Positions 54,326-62,356 of a DNA stretch of 64,000 nt are shown in pieces (positions within the stretch are counted from its first letter, which is position 1; each line of letters begins with the position of its first letter). The DNA comes from Flavobacteriales bacterium (lineage in GTDB: Bacteria > Bacteroidota > Bacteroidia > Flavobacteriales_F > PHOS-HE28). The notes beneath the pieces were generated by a model that worked only from the letters and a program-made list of their open reading frames with translations, had not been told where the DNA came from and did no database searches. The position numbers and the translations under genes were made by a program. The DNA is taken from positions 2,170,001 through 2,234,000 of the forward strand of contig JADJQW010000002.1 of NCBI GenBank assembly GCA_016712535.1, given 5' to 3'.

Positions 54326-55160
54326 CGGTGGCCTGCACCAGCAGGTCGGTGAGCGCGCCAGCCATCTTGTGCGTGTATCGCTTGGTGCGGTAGCCGCCCG
54401 CCCAGCGGATGCCTTGGATCGCGTTGGTGAAGAACAGCTCGTCGGCCGCCAGCAGGTTCTGCGGGTTCAAGGAGCACTCATACACCTTGATGCCATTGGC
54501 GATGGCGAGGTTGATCACCTGCGCGCGCATCACACCGCCCAGGCAGCCATCGGTGAGCGAAGGCGTGTAAAGCACGCCGTTGCTCACGATGAAGAGGTTG
54601 CCCGCGCTGCTCTCGATGATGTTGCCGCGATCGTTCTGCAGCAGGCAATCATCGAGGCCGCGCGCCCGGCTCCAGAGCGCCGCCATGATGTAGTACTGGC
54701 AATTGAGCGTCTTGTGCCTGGAGAGGTCATTCACCGGCTTGCGCATCTCCGGCCAGATGTCAACCAGCAGTCCGTTCGGGTTGAGCACGTGATGCGGCTC
54801 TTCGATCGGCTTGAGTTCGATGGTGTAGGCGCCTTGGTCGGTCTGCGGGCGGTAATACCCGCTGCCGCCGCGGTACAGGGTGAAGCGCATGCGGCCGCTC
54901 ATGATCCCCGATTTCTGGATGATGGCCTGCACCGCCTCACCGAAGCGCTGCCGGTCGAATCCTTTCGGGAGGGTGATCCGCAGCAGATCGGCGCCAGTGC
55001 TCATGCGCGCCCAATGCGCATCGAGGAAGCACGGCTTGCCCCCTACCACGCGGATGCTCTCGAAGAGGCCATCGCCGAAGTGGAATGCACGATTGTCCAG
55101 CCGGAGCACGGGCTCATCGGCCGGGTGCAGATCGCCGTTATGGTCCACCCATTCGGTCAT
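54318..55160 (-). CDS. Class IV aminotransferase (PLP-dependent)
   Basis: The protein is 280 residues. Visible are NRAFHFGDGLFESIRV near the start, the PLP-lysine motif LSRHKTLNCQYYIMA (Lys of HKT), and NDRGNIIESSAGNLFIV. These fit the D-amino acid/branched-chain/aminodeoxychorismate lyase family. The substrate is not resolved: in Bacteroidota such proteins may be 4-amino-4-deoxychorismate lyase (pabC) or branched-chain transaminase-like. The ATG at 55160 overlaps the gmhB stop by ATGA. It is the last gene of a four-gene operon. Confidence 0.88.
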   Translation of the reverse strand: MTEWVDHNGDLHPADEPVLRLDNRAFHFGDGLFESIRVVGGKPCFLDAHWARMSTGADLLRITLPKGFDRQRFGEAVQAIIQKSGIMSGRMRFTLYRGGSGYYRPQTDQGAYTIELKPIEEPHHVLNPNGLLVDIWPEMRKPVNDLSRHKTLNCQYYIMAALWSRARGLDDCLLQNDRGNIIESSAGNLFIVSNGVLYTPSLTDGCLGGVMRAQVINLAIANGIKVYECSLNPQNLLAADELFFTNAIQGIRWAGGYRTKRYTHKMAGALTDLLVQATAN

Positions 55161-55654
55161 GCGGGGCGAAGTTCGCGCTTCACGGCCACGCGCAGATCGC
55201 CGTTGGCAGGCACCAGCACCCCCCGAACGCCCGCTGATCCAGCAGCCTGCACATCGCGCTCGCGGTCTCCGATCATCACCGAACGCGCAGGGTCGATGCC
55301 AAGGCGGGCCACGGCCCTCTCCAGAAGCAAGCTCCCGGGCTTGCGGCACAAGCATTTGCCCTTCGAGGGGTGGTGCGGGCAGTACAGGACCAGGTCGATT
55401 CGCGCGCCTGAAGCGGCCAATTCGGATTCCAAACGCTCGTGGAGGGCCGAAACTTCGGCGTGCCCATACAATCCCAGCCCGATCCCGCTCTGGTTCGTGA
55501 TCACGGCCACGGCATAGCCAGCATCCGAAGCGGACCGCACCGCCTCGGCCACTCCAGGCAACAGCTCGAAATCGGCCATGCGCCAAGTGTGCTCCCCGCG
55601 CTCGCGGTTGATCACGCCATCACGGTCCAGGAAGAATCCGGGTCGCAAGCTCAT
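55157..55654 (-). CDS. gmhB: D-glycero-manno-heptose 1,7-bisphosphate 7-phosphatase (HAD family)
   Basis: The protein is 165 residues, short for the family (about 180-190). HAD motif I is FFLDRDGVIN (D10, D12), motif II VITNQSG, and motif IV IGDRERDVQAA. The zinc-binding loop of GmhB is present as C92-P-H94 and C101-L-C103. The enzyme dephosphorylates heptose bisphosphate on the way to ADP-heptose or GDP-heptose for LPS or S-layer glycans. It overlaps rhomboid and aminotransferase genes by ATGA on both sides. Confidence 0.9.
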   Translation of the reverse strand: MSLRPGFFLDRDGVINRERGEHTWRMADFELLPGVAEAVRSASDAGYAVAVITNQSGIGLGLYGHAEVSALHERLESELAASGARIDLVLYCPHHPSKGKCLCRKPGSLLLERAVARLGIDPARSVMIGDRERDVQAAGSAGVRGVLVPANGDLRVAVKRELRPA

Positions 55655-56283
55655 TCGCCGAGGATCTGCGTGATGAAGGCGGCCACGGTGCCCGGGTCGA
55701 GAACGATCATGAACACCAGCCCGAACACGGCGCCATAGAAGTGGGCATCATGCGCCACGTTGTCCTGGCCACGCTTGTCCATGTACCAACTGTACGCCAG
55801 GTAGAGACCACCGAAGACCCAGGCCGGTATGGGCGCCGGAATGAACAGGAAGCGGATGGTGTTGGTGGGGGTCATCAGGATGTACGCGAACAGCACCGCC
55901 GAGACAGCCCCGCTGGCCCCCACAGCGCGGTAGTTCGGATCATGGATGTGGCGCCGGTATGCGGGAAGCGAAGAGAAAAGGACGCCACCGAGGTAGAGCG
56001 TGGCGAAAGCGAGCGCCGGCGCCGCCGGGGCGTAGAACCAGAGCGCTTGCTCCACATGCTGCCCGAAGCCAAAGAGCACGAACATGTTCACCAGCAGGTG
56101 CGGCCAATTCGCATGGATGAAGGCGTGCGTGATGAAGCGGTGCCATTGCCCGCGAGCCTTGATCACGAAGGGCTCGAAGAGCAGGTCGCTGAAGAGCTTC
56201 TGGTTCCCGAACGCGAGGACCGATAGCACCACGCTGGCACCAAGCAGAAGCAAGGTGATGGGGGCGCCGGTCTCGTCGAGCAT
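55651..56283 (-). CDS. Rhomboid family intramembrane serine protease
   Basis: The protein is 210 residues with six membrane segments. The catalytic pair is intact: Ser124 in VGASGAVSAVLFAY and His181 in AHDAHFYGAVFG. The FIHANWPHLLVNMFVLFGFG motif of loop/TM2 is typical. Rhomboids cut membrane proteins within the bilayer; the substrate here is unknown. It is between the NTF2-like lipoprotein (3-base gap) and gmhB (ATGA overlap). Confidence 0.92.
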   Translation of the reverse strand: MLDETGAPITLLLLGASVVLSVLAFGNQKLFSDLLFEPFVIKARGQWHRFITHAFIHANWPHLLVNMFVLFGFGQHVEQALWFYAPAAPALAFATLYLGGVLFSSLPAYRRHIHDPNYRAVGASGAVSAVLFAYILMTPTNTIRFLFIPAPIPAWVFGGLYLAYSWYMDKRGQDNVAHDAHFYGAVFGLVFMIVLDPGTVAAFITQILGE

Positions 56284-56286
56284 GCA

Positions 56287-56703
56287 TCAATAGGTATGGT
56301 CCCGCAAGATCCTCCACCCCTCAGGCTGCCGCTCCCAAAGCAGTGCAAAGGCCCCTTCCAAGGTATCGGCCTTCCGGTGCAGGGCCCAGGATCCCGAGAG
56401 CCAGGCATGGTCCGCGCCTGCGGGCAGCAGCTCGTGTATGCCGAACCGGAGATCGCCCATATGCTCGGGTGTGGGGTACGAACGCATGTAGTTCTCCGTG
56501 ACCTGCTGCTTGCCGCATGTATTGCCCTTCGGGCTGTGGAAGCAGATGCTGTCGGCATAGGCTGCCATGAAGCCTGGAATATCGCCCCGGTCCCAAGCAG
56601 CTTCCTGTTCGGCCATGAGCTGGCGGATCGCCGATTCATCGGCCTGCCCGAAGGGAGCTTGGCACGATGCGACCAAGAGCAGCAGGATGACCAATTGACG
56701 CAT
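56287..56703 (-). CDS. DUF4440/NTF2-like (SnoaL) lipoprotein
   Basis: The protein is 138 residues. A lipobox LLLVASC (Cys at about residue 14) is followed by an NTF2-like cone: IRQLMAEQEAAWDRGDIPGF, YADSICFHSPKGN, TADHAW-like ADHAWLSGSWAL, and WRILRDHTY at the end. Such small domains bind ligands or act as enzymes, but none is assignable. The ATG at 56703 is preferred because it gives the signal; the longer frame runs into the tRNA-Met gene. It heads the rhomboid-gmhB-aminotransferase operon. Confidence 0.8.
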   Translation of the reverse strand: MRQLVILLLLVASCQAPFGQADESAIRQLMAEQEAAWDRGDIPGFMAAYADSICFHSPKGNTCGKQQVTENYMRSYPTPEHMGDLRFGIHELLPAGADHAWLSGSWALHRKADTLEGAFALLWERQPEGWRILRDHTY

Positions 56704-56710
56704 GCGGGCT

Positions 56711-56751
56711 AAAGAAAGCAAAAGGCCATCCGCCTTTCGGGGGATGGCCTT
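56711..56751 (-). terminator. Intrinsic terminator after tRNA-Met
   Basis: On the minus strand AAGGCCATCC (56751-56742) pairs with GGATGGCCTT (56731-56722), followed by TTTTGCTTTCTTT. It ends tRNA-Met and lies 8 bases before the NTF2-like start at 56703. Confidence 0.8.
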
Positions 56752-56827
56752 GGTAGCGCGGGGGAGACTTGAACTCCCGACCTCAGGATTATGAATCATG
56801 CGCTCTAACCAGCTGAGCTACCGCGCC
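56751..56827 (-). tRNA. tRNA-Met (anticodon CAT)
   Basis: The gene is 77 bases with CCA encoded (56753-56751). The acceptor stem is GGCGCGG/CCGCGCT (one G-T at 1:72), the D-arm GCTC/GAGC and the T-arm GGGAG/CTCCC with TTCAAGT. The anticodon loop is TTCATAA with CAT. The anticodon stem CATGA/TCCTG has one T-C mismatch at 29:41. The pairing at position 1 argues against initiator tRNA being certain; elongator Met is favoured, and Ile2 (lysidine) cannot be excluded. Confidence 0.9.
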
Positions 56828-56855
56828 AAGCCCCAAGGGGGTATTCGAGGGGCGG

Positions 56856-56863
56856 CAAATATA
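56856..56863 (-). promoter_or_regulatory. -7 promoter box for tRNA-Met
   Basis: The minus strand reads TATATTTG from 56863 to 56856, a perfect TAnnTTTG. It is 28 bases upstream of the tRNA 5' end. A -33 TTTG at ideal spacing is not evident. Confidence 0.55.
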
Positions 56864-56884
56864 GGATCGGCATCCAAGGCGGAC

Positions 56885-56914
56885 TTGCACGGAAAAATCA
56901 TCCGTCTACCTTTA
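56885..56914 (+). promoter_or_regulatory. Promoter of the START-like protein gene
   Basis: TTG (56885-56887), a 19-base spacer and TACCTTTA (56907-56914) fit the Bacteroidota -33/-7 pattern. The start codon at 56944 is 29 bases downstream. Confidence 0.55.
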
Positions 56915-56943
56915 GCCGCTACCCTACCAACGCGCATCGACCT

Positions 56944-57816
56944 ATGGCCAAGAAGAAGTCCTCGACATCCAAGGGAGTGAAGAAAACCTCGAGCAAGCCT
57001 TCCGCTCCCCCGAAGAAGAAGCCTTCAGCCGGAAAAAGCGTGAAGCCATCGAAGGCAAAGCCGAAGACCGTTGCCAAGGCCTTGAAGAAACCCGTCGCGA
57101 AGAAGTCCCTTGCCAAGGCCAATAAGCCGGCACCAAAGGCAACCAAGCCGAAACCGAATACCCAATCACCGAGCTTGAAGAAGGCCGCAAAGCCGAGGTC
57201 CGAGGCCAAGGCTGCGAGCCCCAAGAAGGGGGTGAAGCCCGTAGCTCAGGCACCAGCGAAGAAGCCGCTCGCCAAGCCCCCGCTGGCGAAGAAGGTCGCG
57301 AAGCCTGCTGCTCCCAAGACCTCAGATCCCATTCAGGCAGCTGCTCCCAAGCCGGAACCCAAGCGCGCTGCACCGGCGCCAGTGATCGCAACAGCGCCAG
57401 CCGAGAAACCGGTGCCGCGCCCAGTGGAGCGGAAACCCCTCAAGGAGCGCGTGGTGATCGAGTTCGAGATCAACAGCAACCCCAACGTGCTCTATGAGCT
57501 GATCAGCTCACCGAGCGGTTTCAGTGAGTGGTATTGCGATGATGTGGACGTGCGCGGCGACCATTACACCTTCAAATGGGGCACCGATGAGGAGGCCGCC
57601 ACCATGATCGGACGGAAGGCACCGGAGGTGATCCGCTTCCGTCGGAACGATGATGACGACCCGGCCGCCTATTTCGAGTTCCGCATCCGCATCGACGATA
57701 TGACCAATGAGGTGGCCCTGATCGTCACCGACCATGCCTGGCCCGGCGATGTGGAGAATGTGCGCAGCCTCTGGTCGTCGCAGATTGCCAACCTCACGCG
57801 CGTGCTGGGCGCATAG
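56944..57816 (+). CDS. START-like domain protein with histone-H1-like N-terminal tail
   Basis: The protein is 290 residues. The first about 160 are low-complexity Lys/Ala/Pro with repeated KKP, AKP and KPxA motifs, resembling bacterial H1-like or AlgP-like DNA-binding tails. From about residue 165 a START-like (AHSA1-type) domain follows: VVIEFEINSNPNVLYELISS, PSGFSEWYCDDVDV, TFKWGTDEEAATMIG, YFEFRIRIDDMT and a C-terminal helix with SSQIANLTRVLG. START-like proteins of Bacteroidota usually lack the tail. DNA binding of the tail is inferred from composition only. The gene is monocistronic or the first before lptF/G (48-base gap). Confidence 0.8.
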   Translation: MAKKKSSTSKGVKKTSSKPSAPPKKKPSAGKSVKPSKAKPKTVAKALKKPVAKKSLAKANKPAPKATKPKPNTQSPSLKKAAKPRSEAKAASPKKGVKPVAQAPAKKPLAKPPLAKKVAKPAAPKTSDPIQAAAPKPEPKRAAPAPVIATAPAEKPVPRPVERKPLKERVVIEFEINSNPNVLYELISSPSGFSEWYCDDVDVRGDHYTFKWGTDEEAATMIGRKAPEVIRFRRNDDDDPAAYFEFRIRIDDMTNEVALIVTDHAWPGDVENVRSLWSSQIANLTRVLGA

Positions 57817-57864
57817 GTCCCTGATCGGCGCACCTTTGCCGCCGTTGGTGCGCCCAATGGCCGC

Positions 57865-59325
57865 ATGAAGAAGCTGCATCGCATGATCATCCGGGCCTTC
57901 ATCGGCCCGCTGGCCATCACGTTCCTGGTGGTGGTCTTCATCCTGGTGATGCAGTTCCTGTGGAAGTACGTGGACGAGCTGATGGGCAAGGGACTCCCGA
58001 TCAGCGTGGTGCTGGAACTGCTGCTCTATGCAGGCTCGAGTTTCGTGCCATTGGCCCTGCCGCTGGCCATCCTGCTCGCTTCGCTGATGACCATGGGCGG
58101 ATTGGGGGAGAACAGCGAATTGGTGCCGATGCGCTCTGCTGGCCTCGGGCTCGGCCGCATCCTGATGCCGCTGATCGCCTTCACGCTGGTGCTGGCCGGC
58201 TTCTCCTTGTTCTTCAGCAACAACGTGCTGCCCCGGGCCAACCTCAAGTTCCACAGCCTGCTCTATGACATGCGCGAGAAGAAGCCTGCGCTGAGCATCA
58301 CCCCCGGCATCTTCTACAACGGCATCGACGGCTTCTCGATCCGCGTGATGGACAAGGATGTGGAGACCGGCCGGCTCACTGATGTCCTCATCTATGACCA
58401 TCGCGGAGCCCGGCGGGGCAACAGCACGGTGATACGAGCCGAACGCGGGATCATGGAACGCAGCGCCGATGGGAATTTCCTGGTGCTCACCCTCGAGGAC
58501 GGGCACTTCTACGATGAGGGAGGCGCTCCTCCCGACCGCCGTGCGCGCTGGCCCATGATGCGCGGCACCTTCACCAAGGACGTGATCACGATGGACCTCA
58601 GCGGCTTGGGCATGCAGCGCACCGACGAGGACTTGTACCGTGACCACTACAAGATGCTCACCATGGGGCAGCTCACCAACGGGATCGACAGCCTCAACGG
58701 GACCTTGGCGCTCCGCCGAGCAGAGCAAGCGGATCATTTGCGCAACAGCCTCTTCGCGCTGCGCACCGTGAAAGCACCGATCCGCGACGCACAGGATCCG
58801 AAGCCCTCCATGCGGTCCTGGCTCGATTCGCTGCCGCCTGCCGCCCGGAGCGAAGCCTTTGACCTGGCCATGAACATGGCGCGCGCCAATGCCAGCTTCG
58901 CCGAGCGGTGCGCGCGCGAAGTGGAGGGCCGGCAGGACCAGCTCGCGCGTTTCTCCGCTGAATGGCACCGGAAGCCCATGCTGGCCATGGCCTGCCTGGT
59001 CTTCTTCCTGATCGGCGCTCCACTCGGAGCCATCATCCGCCGCGGCGGCATGGGCCTCCCGGTGGTGCTCGCCATCCTGTTCTTCCTGGTGTTCCACATC
59101 GTGAGCTTCGCCACGGAGAAACTCGTGATCGCCGGTGAGATGAGAGGCTGGCCGGGCATGTGGATGGGCCTGCTCGTGCTCCTGCCCGTTGGCCTCTTCA
59201 TCACCTGGAAGGCATCGGTGGACAGCCCCCTGCTTGACCGCGATGCGTATCATCGCGGCTGGGAGCGCCTCCGCTCCCGTTTGCGCCGAAGCAAGAACGA
59301 TGCGCATCCTGCAGCTCTGCAATAA
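57865..59325 (+). CDS. LptF/LptG family LPS export permease (YjgP/YjgQ)
   Basis: The protein is 486 residues. Family features are the N-terminal MIIRAFIGPLAITFLVVVFI helix, a GLPISVVLELLLYAGSSFVP loop and helices, LPLAILLASLMTMGGLGENS, and a long periplasmic beta-jellyroll domain. C-terminal helices hold the conserved FFLIGAPLGAIIRRGGMG. LptF and LptG are the inner-membrane part of the LptB2FGC transporter that moves LPS to the outer membrane. F or G is not resolved. A CACCTTTG box at 57831-57838 precedes the ATG. Its end overlaps the first GT4 gene by 26 bases. Confidence 0.9.
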   Translation: MKKLHRMIIRAFIGPLAITFLVVVFILVMQFLWKYVDELMGKGLPISVVLELLLYAGSSFVPLALPLAILLASLMTMGGLGENSELVPMRSAGLGLGRILMPLIAFTLVLAGFSLFFSNNVLPRANLKFHSLLYDMREKKPALSITPGIFYNGIDGFSIRVMDKDVETGRLTDVLIYDHRGARRGNSTVIRAERGIMERSADGNFLVLTLEDGHFYDEGGAPPDRRARWPMMRGTFTKDVITMDLSGLGMQRTDEDLYRDHYKMLTMGQLTNGIDSLNGTLALRRAEQADHLRNSLFALRTVKAPIRDAQDPKPSMRSWLDSLPPAARSEAFDLAMNMARANASFAERCAREVEGRQDQLARFSAEWHRKPMLAMACLVFFLIGAPLGAIIRRGGMGLPVVLAILFFLVFHIVSFATEKLVIAGEMRGWPGMWMGLLVLLPVGLFITWKASVDSPLLDRDAYHRGWERLRSRLRRSKNDAHPAALQ

Positions 59326-60505
59326 GCCGCCCTGGCCGCCCATCGATGGCGGGAGCAAGGCCATGCACAACATCACCAGGGGCCTGCTCAGCGCCGGCCA
59401 TCAGGTGAAGGTGCTCTGCATCAGCACCGCCAAGCAGCCGCTCGATCCAGAATCCGTGCCCCCTGATTTCATGCGCGCCACCCGGATGGAAGGCGTGTTC
59501 GTGGACACCGCCATCAATGTGGTGGATGCATTGTCCGACCTGCTCACGGCGGACAACTACAACATCAGCCGCTTCTTCTCGCCGGACATGGACATCCGGC
59601 TCATCCGGCTGCTCTCCGAGGAGAAGTTCGACATCGTTCAGCTCGAGAGCCTCTTCATGACGCCTTACATCGCCACCATCCGGCGTTATTCCAAGGCCCG
59701 CATCGTGCTGCGCAGCCACAACCTCGAGCACTTGATCCAAGCGCGCATTGCCAGCGGTGAGCGCAACATCATCAAGCGGCCCTATCGGCGCTACCTGGCC
59801 AAGCAGCTGGAGGATTACGAGATGGCCGTGCTCGACCGCGTGGATGGCGTAGCCGCGATCAGCCCCAGCGATTCAAAGCACTTCCGCGCTCATGGCACGC
59901 GCACCCCGGTGGTCTCCATCCCCTTCGGCGTGGACCCAGCCGAATACCCGTCGGACCCCATCGACCCGAATCGCGCCCCTGCGTTCTTCCACCTGGGCAG
60001 CATGGATTGGCTCCCGAACGAGGAAGGCATCCGCTGGCTATTGGAGAGCGTATGGCCCAAGGTGCTACGCAAGCAGCCCAAGGCCCAGCTGCATCTGGCT
60101 GGCAATAAGATGCCCGCTGACCTGCTGCGGATCGACATGCAAGGCGTCCAGGTGAAGGACCGCGTGAAGAATGCCGTGAGCTACATGCACAAGCACCAGG
60201 TCATGGTGGTGCCGCTCTTCAGCGCCGGCGGCATGCGGGTGAAGATCATAGAGGGCATGGCCATGGGCAAGGCCGTGGTGAGCACGCCCATCGGCGCCGA
60301 GGGCATCGCATGCACCGACGGCAAGGACATCCTGCTCGGCACCACCGCGCAAGAATTCGCCGAGCACCTCATCGCGCTGCATAGCGGTCCGGAGCGCGCG
60401 GCCGCCATCGGTAGGGCCGCGCGAAAGCTGGTGCTTCGCTCCTACGCCGATGCGCCCATCGTAGAGGACCTCACCGCCTTCTACAAGCGCCTGCTGAAGG
60501 CATGA
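59300..60505 (+). CDS. Glycosyltransferase family 4 (GT-B)
   Basis: The protein is 401 residues from the ATG at 59300. It starts MRILQLCNKPPWPPIDGGSK with the N-terminal Rossmann GG loop. The C-terminal half shows the GT4 pattern with KIIEGMAMGKAVVSTPIGAE (E-x7-E-like donor site). The family transfers nucleotide-sugar residues, often in LPS, O-antigen or exopolysaccharide assembly. It overlaps lptF/G and, by ATGA, the next GT4 gene, so the genes form one operon for surface glycans. Confidence 0.85.
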   Translation: MRILQLCNKPPWPPIDGGSKAMHNITRGLLSAGHQVKVLCISTAKQPLDPESVPPDFMRATRMEGVFVDTAINVVDALSDLLTADNYNISRFFSPDMDIRLIRLLSEEKFDIVQLESLFMTPYIATIRRYSKARIVLRSHNLEHLIQARIASGERNIIKRPYRRYLAKQLEDYEMAVLDRVDGVAAISPSDSKHFRAHGTRTPVVSIPFGVDPAEYPSDPIDPNRAPAFFHLGSMDWLPNEEGIRWLLESVWPKVLRKQPKAQLHLAGNKMPADLLRIDMQGVQVKDRVKNAVSYMHKHQVMVVPLFSAGGMRVKIIEGMAMGKAVVSTPIGAEGIACTDGKDILLGTTAQEFAEHLIALHSGPERAAAIGRAARKLVLRSYADAPIVEDLTAFYKRLLKA

Positions 60506-61677
60506 GATTGCTGGTGCTTCTCTCCCGTGTGCCCTATCCGCTGGAGAAGGGCGACAAGCTGCGCGCCTATCACCTGATCGCACGGCTCGCCAAGCGCCAT
60601 GAGGTGCATCTGGTCTGCCTGAGCGATACGCCCACCGACCCAGCGCACATGGATCACCTGGCCCGCTTCTGCACCAGCATCGAAGTGGTGCGGATCCAAC
60701 GCTGGCGGATCGTGCTCAAGCTGTTCACGGCCCTCTTCTCGCGGTTGCCTGTGCAGGTGGTCTATTTCCACCATGCCCATGCGCAGCGCCGCATCGATGC
60801 CGCGATCGACCGGATCAGGCCTGACCACGTGCTTTGCCAGCTCGTCCGCACCACGGAATATGTGAGGCACCGCTACGAACTGCCGAAGACGCTTGATTAC
60901 ATGGACACCCTGAGCAAGGGCATGGAGCGCCGAACGGAGACCGCGCCCTGGTACCTCAAGCCCATCTTCCGGCTGGAGACGCGACGCCTCATCCGCTACG
61001 AGAACCTCATGTTCGACCAGTTCGACCATCAGGTGATCATCAGCACGCAGGACCGTGACTACATCTACCACCCATGGCGCGATCGCATGGCTGTTGTGCC
61101 CAACGGTGTGGACATGGAGCACTTCACGCCGCAGGAGGAGAAACCCACCTTCGACCTGGTGTTCACGGGCAACATGAATTACCCGCCCAACATCGACAGC
61201 GTGCTCTTCCTGGTGAACAAGGTGCTCCCGCTGGTGCGACAAGCGAAACCAGGAACCAACCTGCTCATCAGCGGGGTGGACCCCAGCGCAAGCGTGCGCG
61301 ACCTGGCGCGCAAGGACCCCCTCATCACGGTCACCGGCTGGGTGAAGGACATCCGCAGCTCCTACGCGGCGTCGCGCATCTTCATCGCCCCCATGCAGAT
61401 CGGCACCGGCCTTCAGAACAAATTGCTCGAGGCCATGGCCATGCGCATGCCTTGCATCACCAGCGCCCTGGCGAACAATGCCGTGGGCGCGCCGCCTGGC
61501 GATGCCGTGCTCATCGGGGAGACGCCCGAGGACTACGCCCGCCTGGTGCTGCGCCTGCTCGACGACGCCGAGGAGCGCGAACGCATCGCACGGAATGGAT
61601 ATGCCTTCGTCCGAGAGCGATTCGACTGGGACCGGAGCGCAGCCAGCCTTGAGCAGCTGATCACCACCACAGCGTGA
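60502..61677 (+). CDS. Glycosyltransferase family 4, TIGR03087-like
   Basis: The protein is 391 residues. It opens LLVLLSRVPYPLEKGDKLRA, the typical start of the TIGR03087/stp1-type GT4 group. The C-terminal GT-B half has VFTGNMNYPPNIDSVLFLVN, IAPMQIGTGLQNKLLEAMAM and PCITSALANNAV. These enzymes act in exopolysaccharide or glycan synthesis; the sugar is unknown. The ATG at 60502 overlaps the previous stop by ATGA. It is followed after 26 bases by the beta-barrel gene at 61704. Confidence 0.85.
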   Translation: MRLLVLLSRVPYPLEKGDKLRAYHLIARLAKRHEVHLVCLSDTPTDPAHMDHLARFCTSIEVVRIQRWRIVLKLFTALFSRLPVQVVYFHHAHAQRRIDAAIDRIRPDHVLCQLVRTTEYVRHRYELPKTLDYMDTLSKGMERRTETAPWYLKPIFRLETRRLIRYENLMFDQFDHQVIISTQDRDYIYHPWRDRMAVVPNGVDMEHFTPQEEKPTFDLVFTGNMNYPPNIDSVLFLVNKVLPLVRQAKPGTNLLISGVDPSASVRDLARKDPLITVTGWVKDIRSSYAASRIFIAPMQIGTGLQNKLLEAMAMRMPCITSALANNAVGAPPGDAVLIGETPEDYARLVLRLLDDAEERERIARNGYAFVRERFDWDRSAASLEQLITTTA

Positions 61678-61703
61678 TCGCGTTCAAGTGCGATCTTCGG
61701 CGC

Positions 61704-62339
61704 ATGCGCTCCCTCATCGCCATAATCTGCGCCTTCGTGGCTTGCATGGCTTCGGCGCAGCATGGGCCGCGCATCGGCATCGGCCTCGCCACCCGAGGTC
61801 CGGGCGTTTTCGGCGGGAGCAAGGCCGACATGCTGCCCGGCCCTTTGTTCGGCTGGTACTTCGAGGCACCCTTGCACCCGCAGGTATCCCTGATGCCGGA
61901 GTTGCTCTGGATGACCAAGGGCGCTTTGGTCCGTGTTCCAGCATCAGGCCTCAGCACCGTTTTCACCCTGCGCTACATCGAGGTCCCATTGCTGCTGAAG
62001 GTCTCCACCGACCGCAAGCCCAATGGCCTTTTCATCCTCGCTGGGCCCGGCCTCGGCTGGTTCGTGCGCGGGCGCGAGCAGCGCTACCTGAACGGCCAGC
62101 TCACCTTCGATGAGCCCGTGACCCTCGCTGACAATGAGCGCCGATCGCAGTTCAGCATCACCCTGGGCTTCGGCATGGAAGGGCAGCGCTGGGGATTCGA
62201 TGCGCGGGGGCAATCGAGCACCGGCCTGCTGGATCCGGTGGTGCGTCCGCAGAACCAGGTGTACATGCTCACGGTGTATTTCCGCTTCAATAATCCGAAG
62301 CCACCTCCAACCAATGATGAGGAAAAGCAGGAGGATTGA
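61704..62339 (+). CDS. PorT-like outer-membrane beta-barrel protein
   Basis: The protein is 211 residues with a signal peptide (LIAIICAFVACMASAQ). The rest is a small beta-barrel of the OMP_b-brl_2/PorT type: GPLFGWYFEAPLHPQVSLMP, then LRYIEVPLLLKVSTDRKPNG, FILAGPGLGWFV and a C-terminal YMLTVYFRF. The end is acidic/Pro-rich. Members are common in Bacteroidota; PorT itself is required for gingipain secretion, but most paralogues are uncharacterised. The ATG at 61704 places the signal peptide at the start. Confidence 0.82.
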   Translation: MRSLIAIICAFVACMASAQHGPRIGIGLATRGPGVFGGSKADMLPGPLFGWYFEAPLHPQVSLMPELLWMTKGALVRVPASGLSTVFTLRYIEVPLLLKVSTDRKPNGLFILAGPGLGWFVRGREQRYLNGQLTFDEPVTLADNERRSQFSITLGFGMEGQRWGFDARGQSSTGLLDPVVRPQNQVYMLTVYFRFNNPKPPPTNDEEKQED

Positions 62340-62356
62340 CCATTGATCCGATCCAC

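Noticed and set aside
57508..59376. A 622-codon minus-strand frame opposite LptF/G
   Set aside because: It is antisense to a well-supported permease gene and has histidine/glutamate-rich shadow composition.
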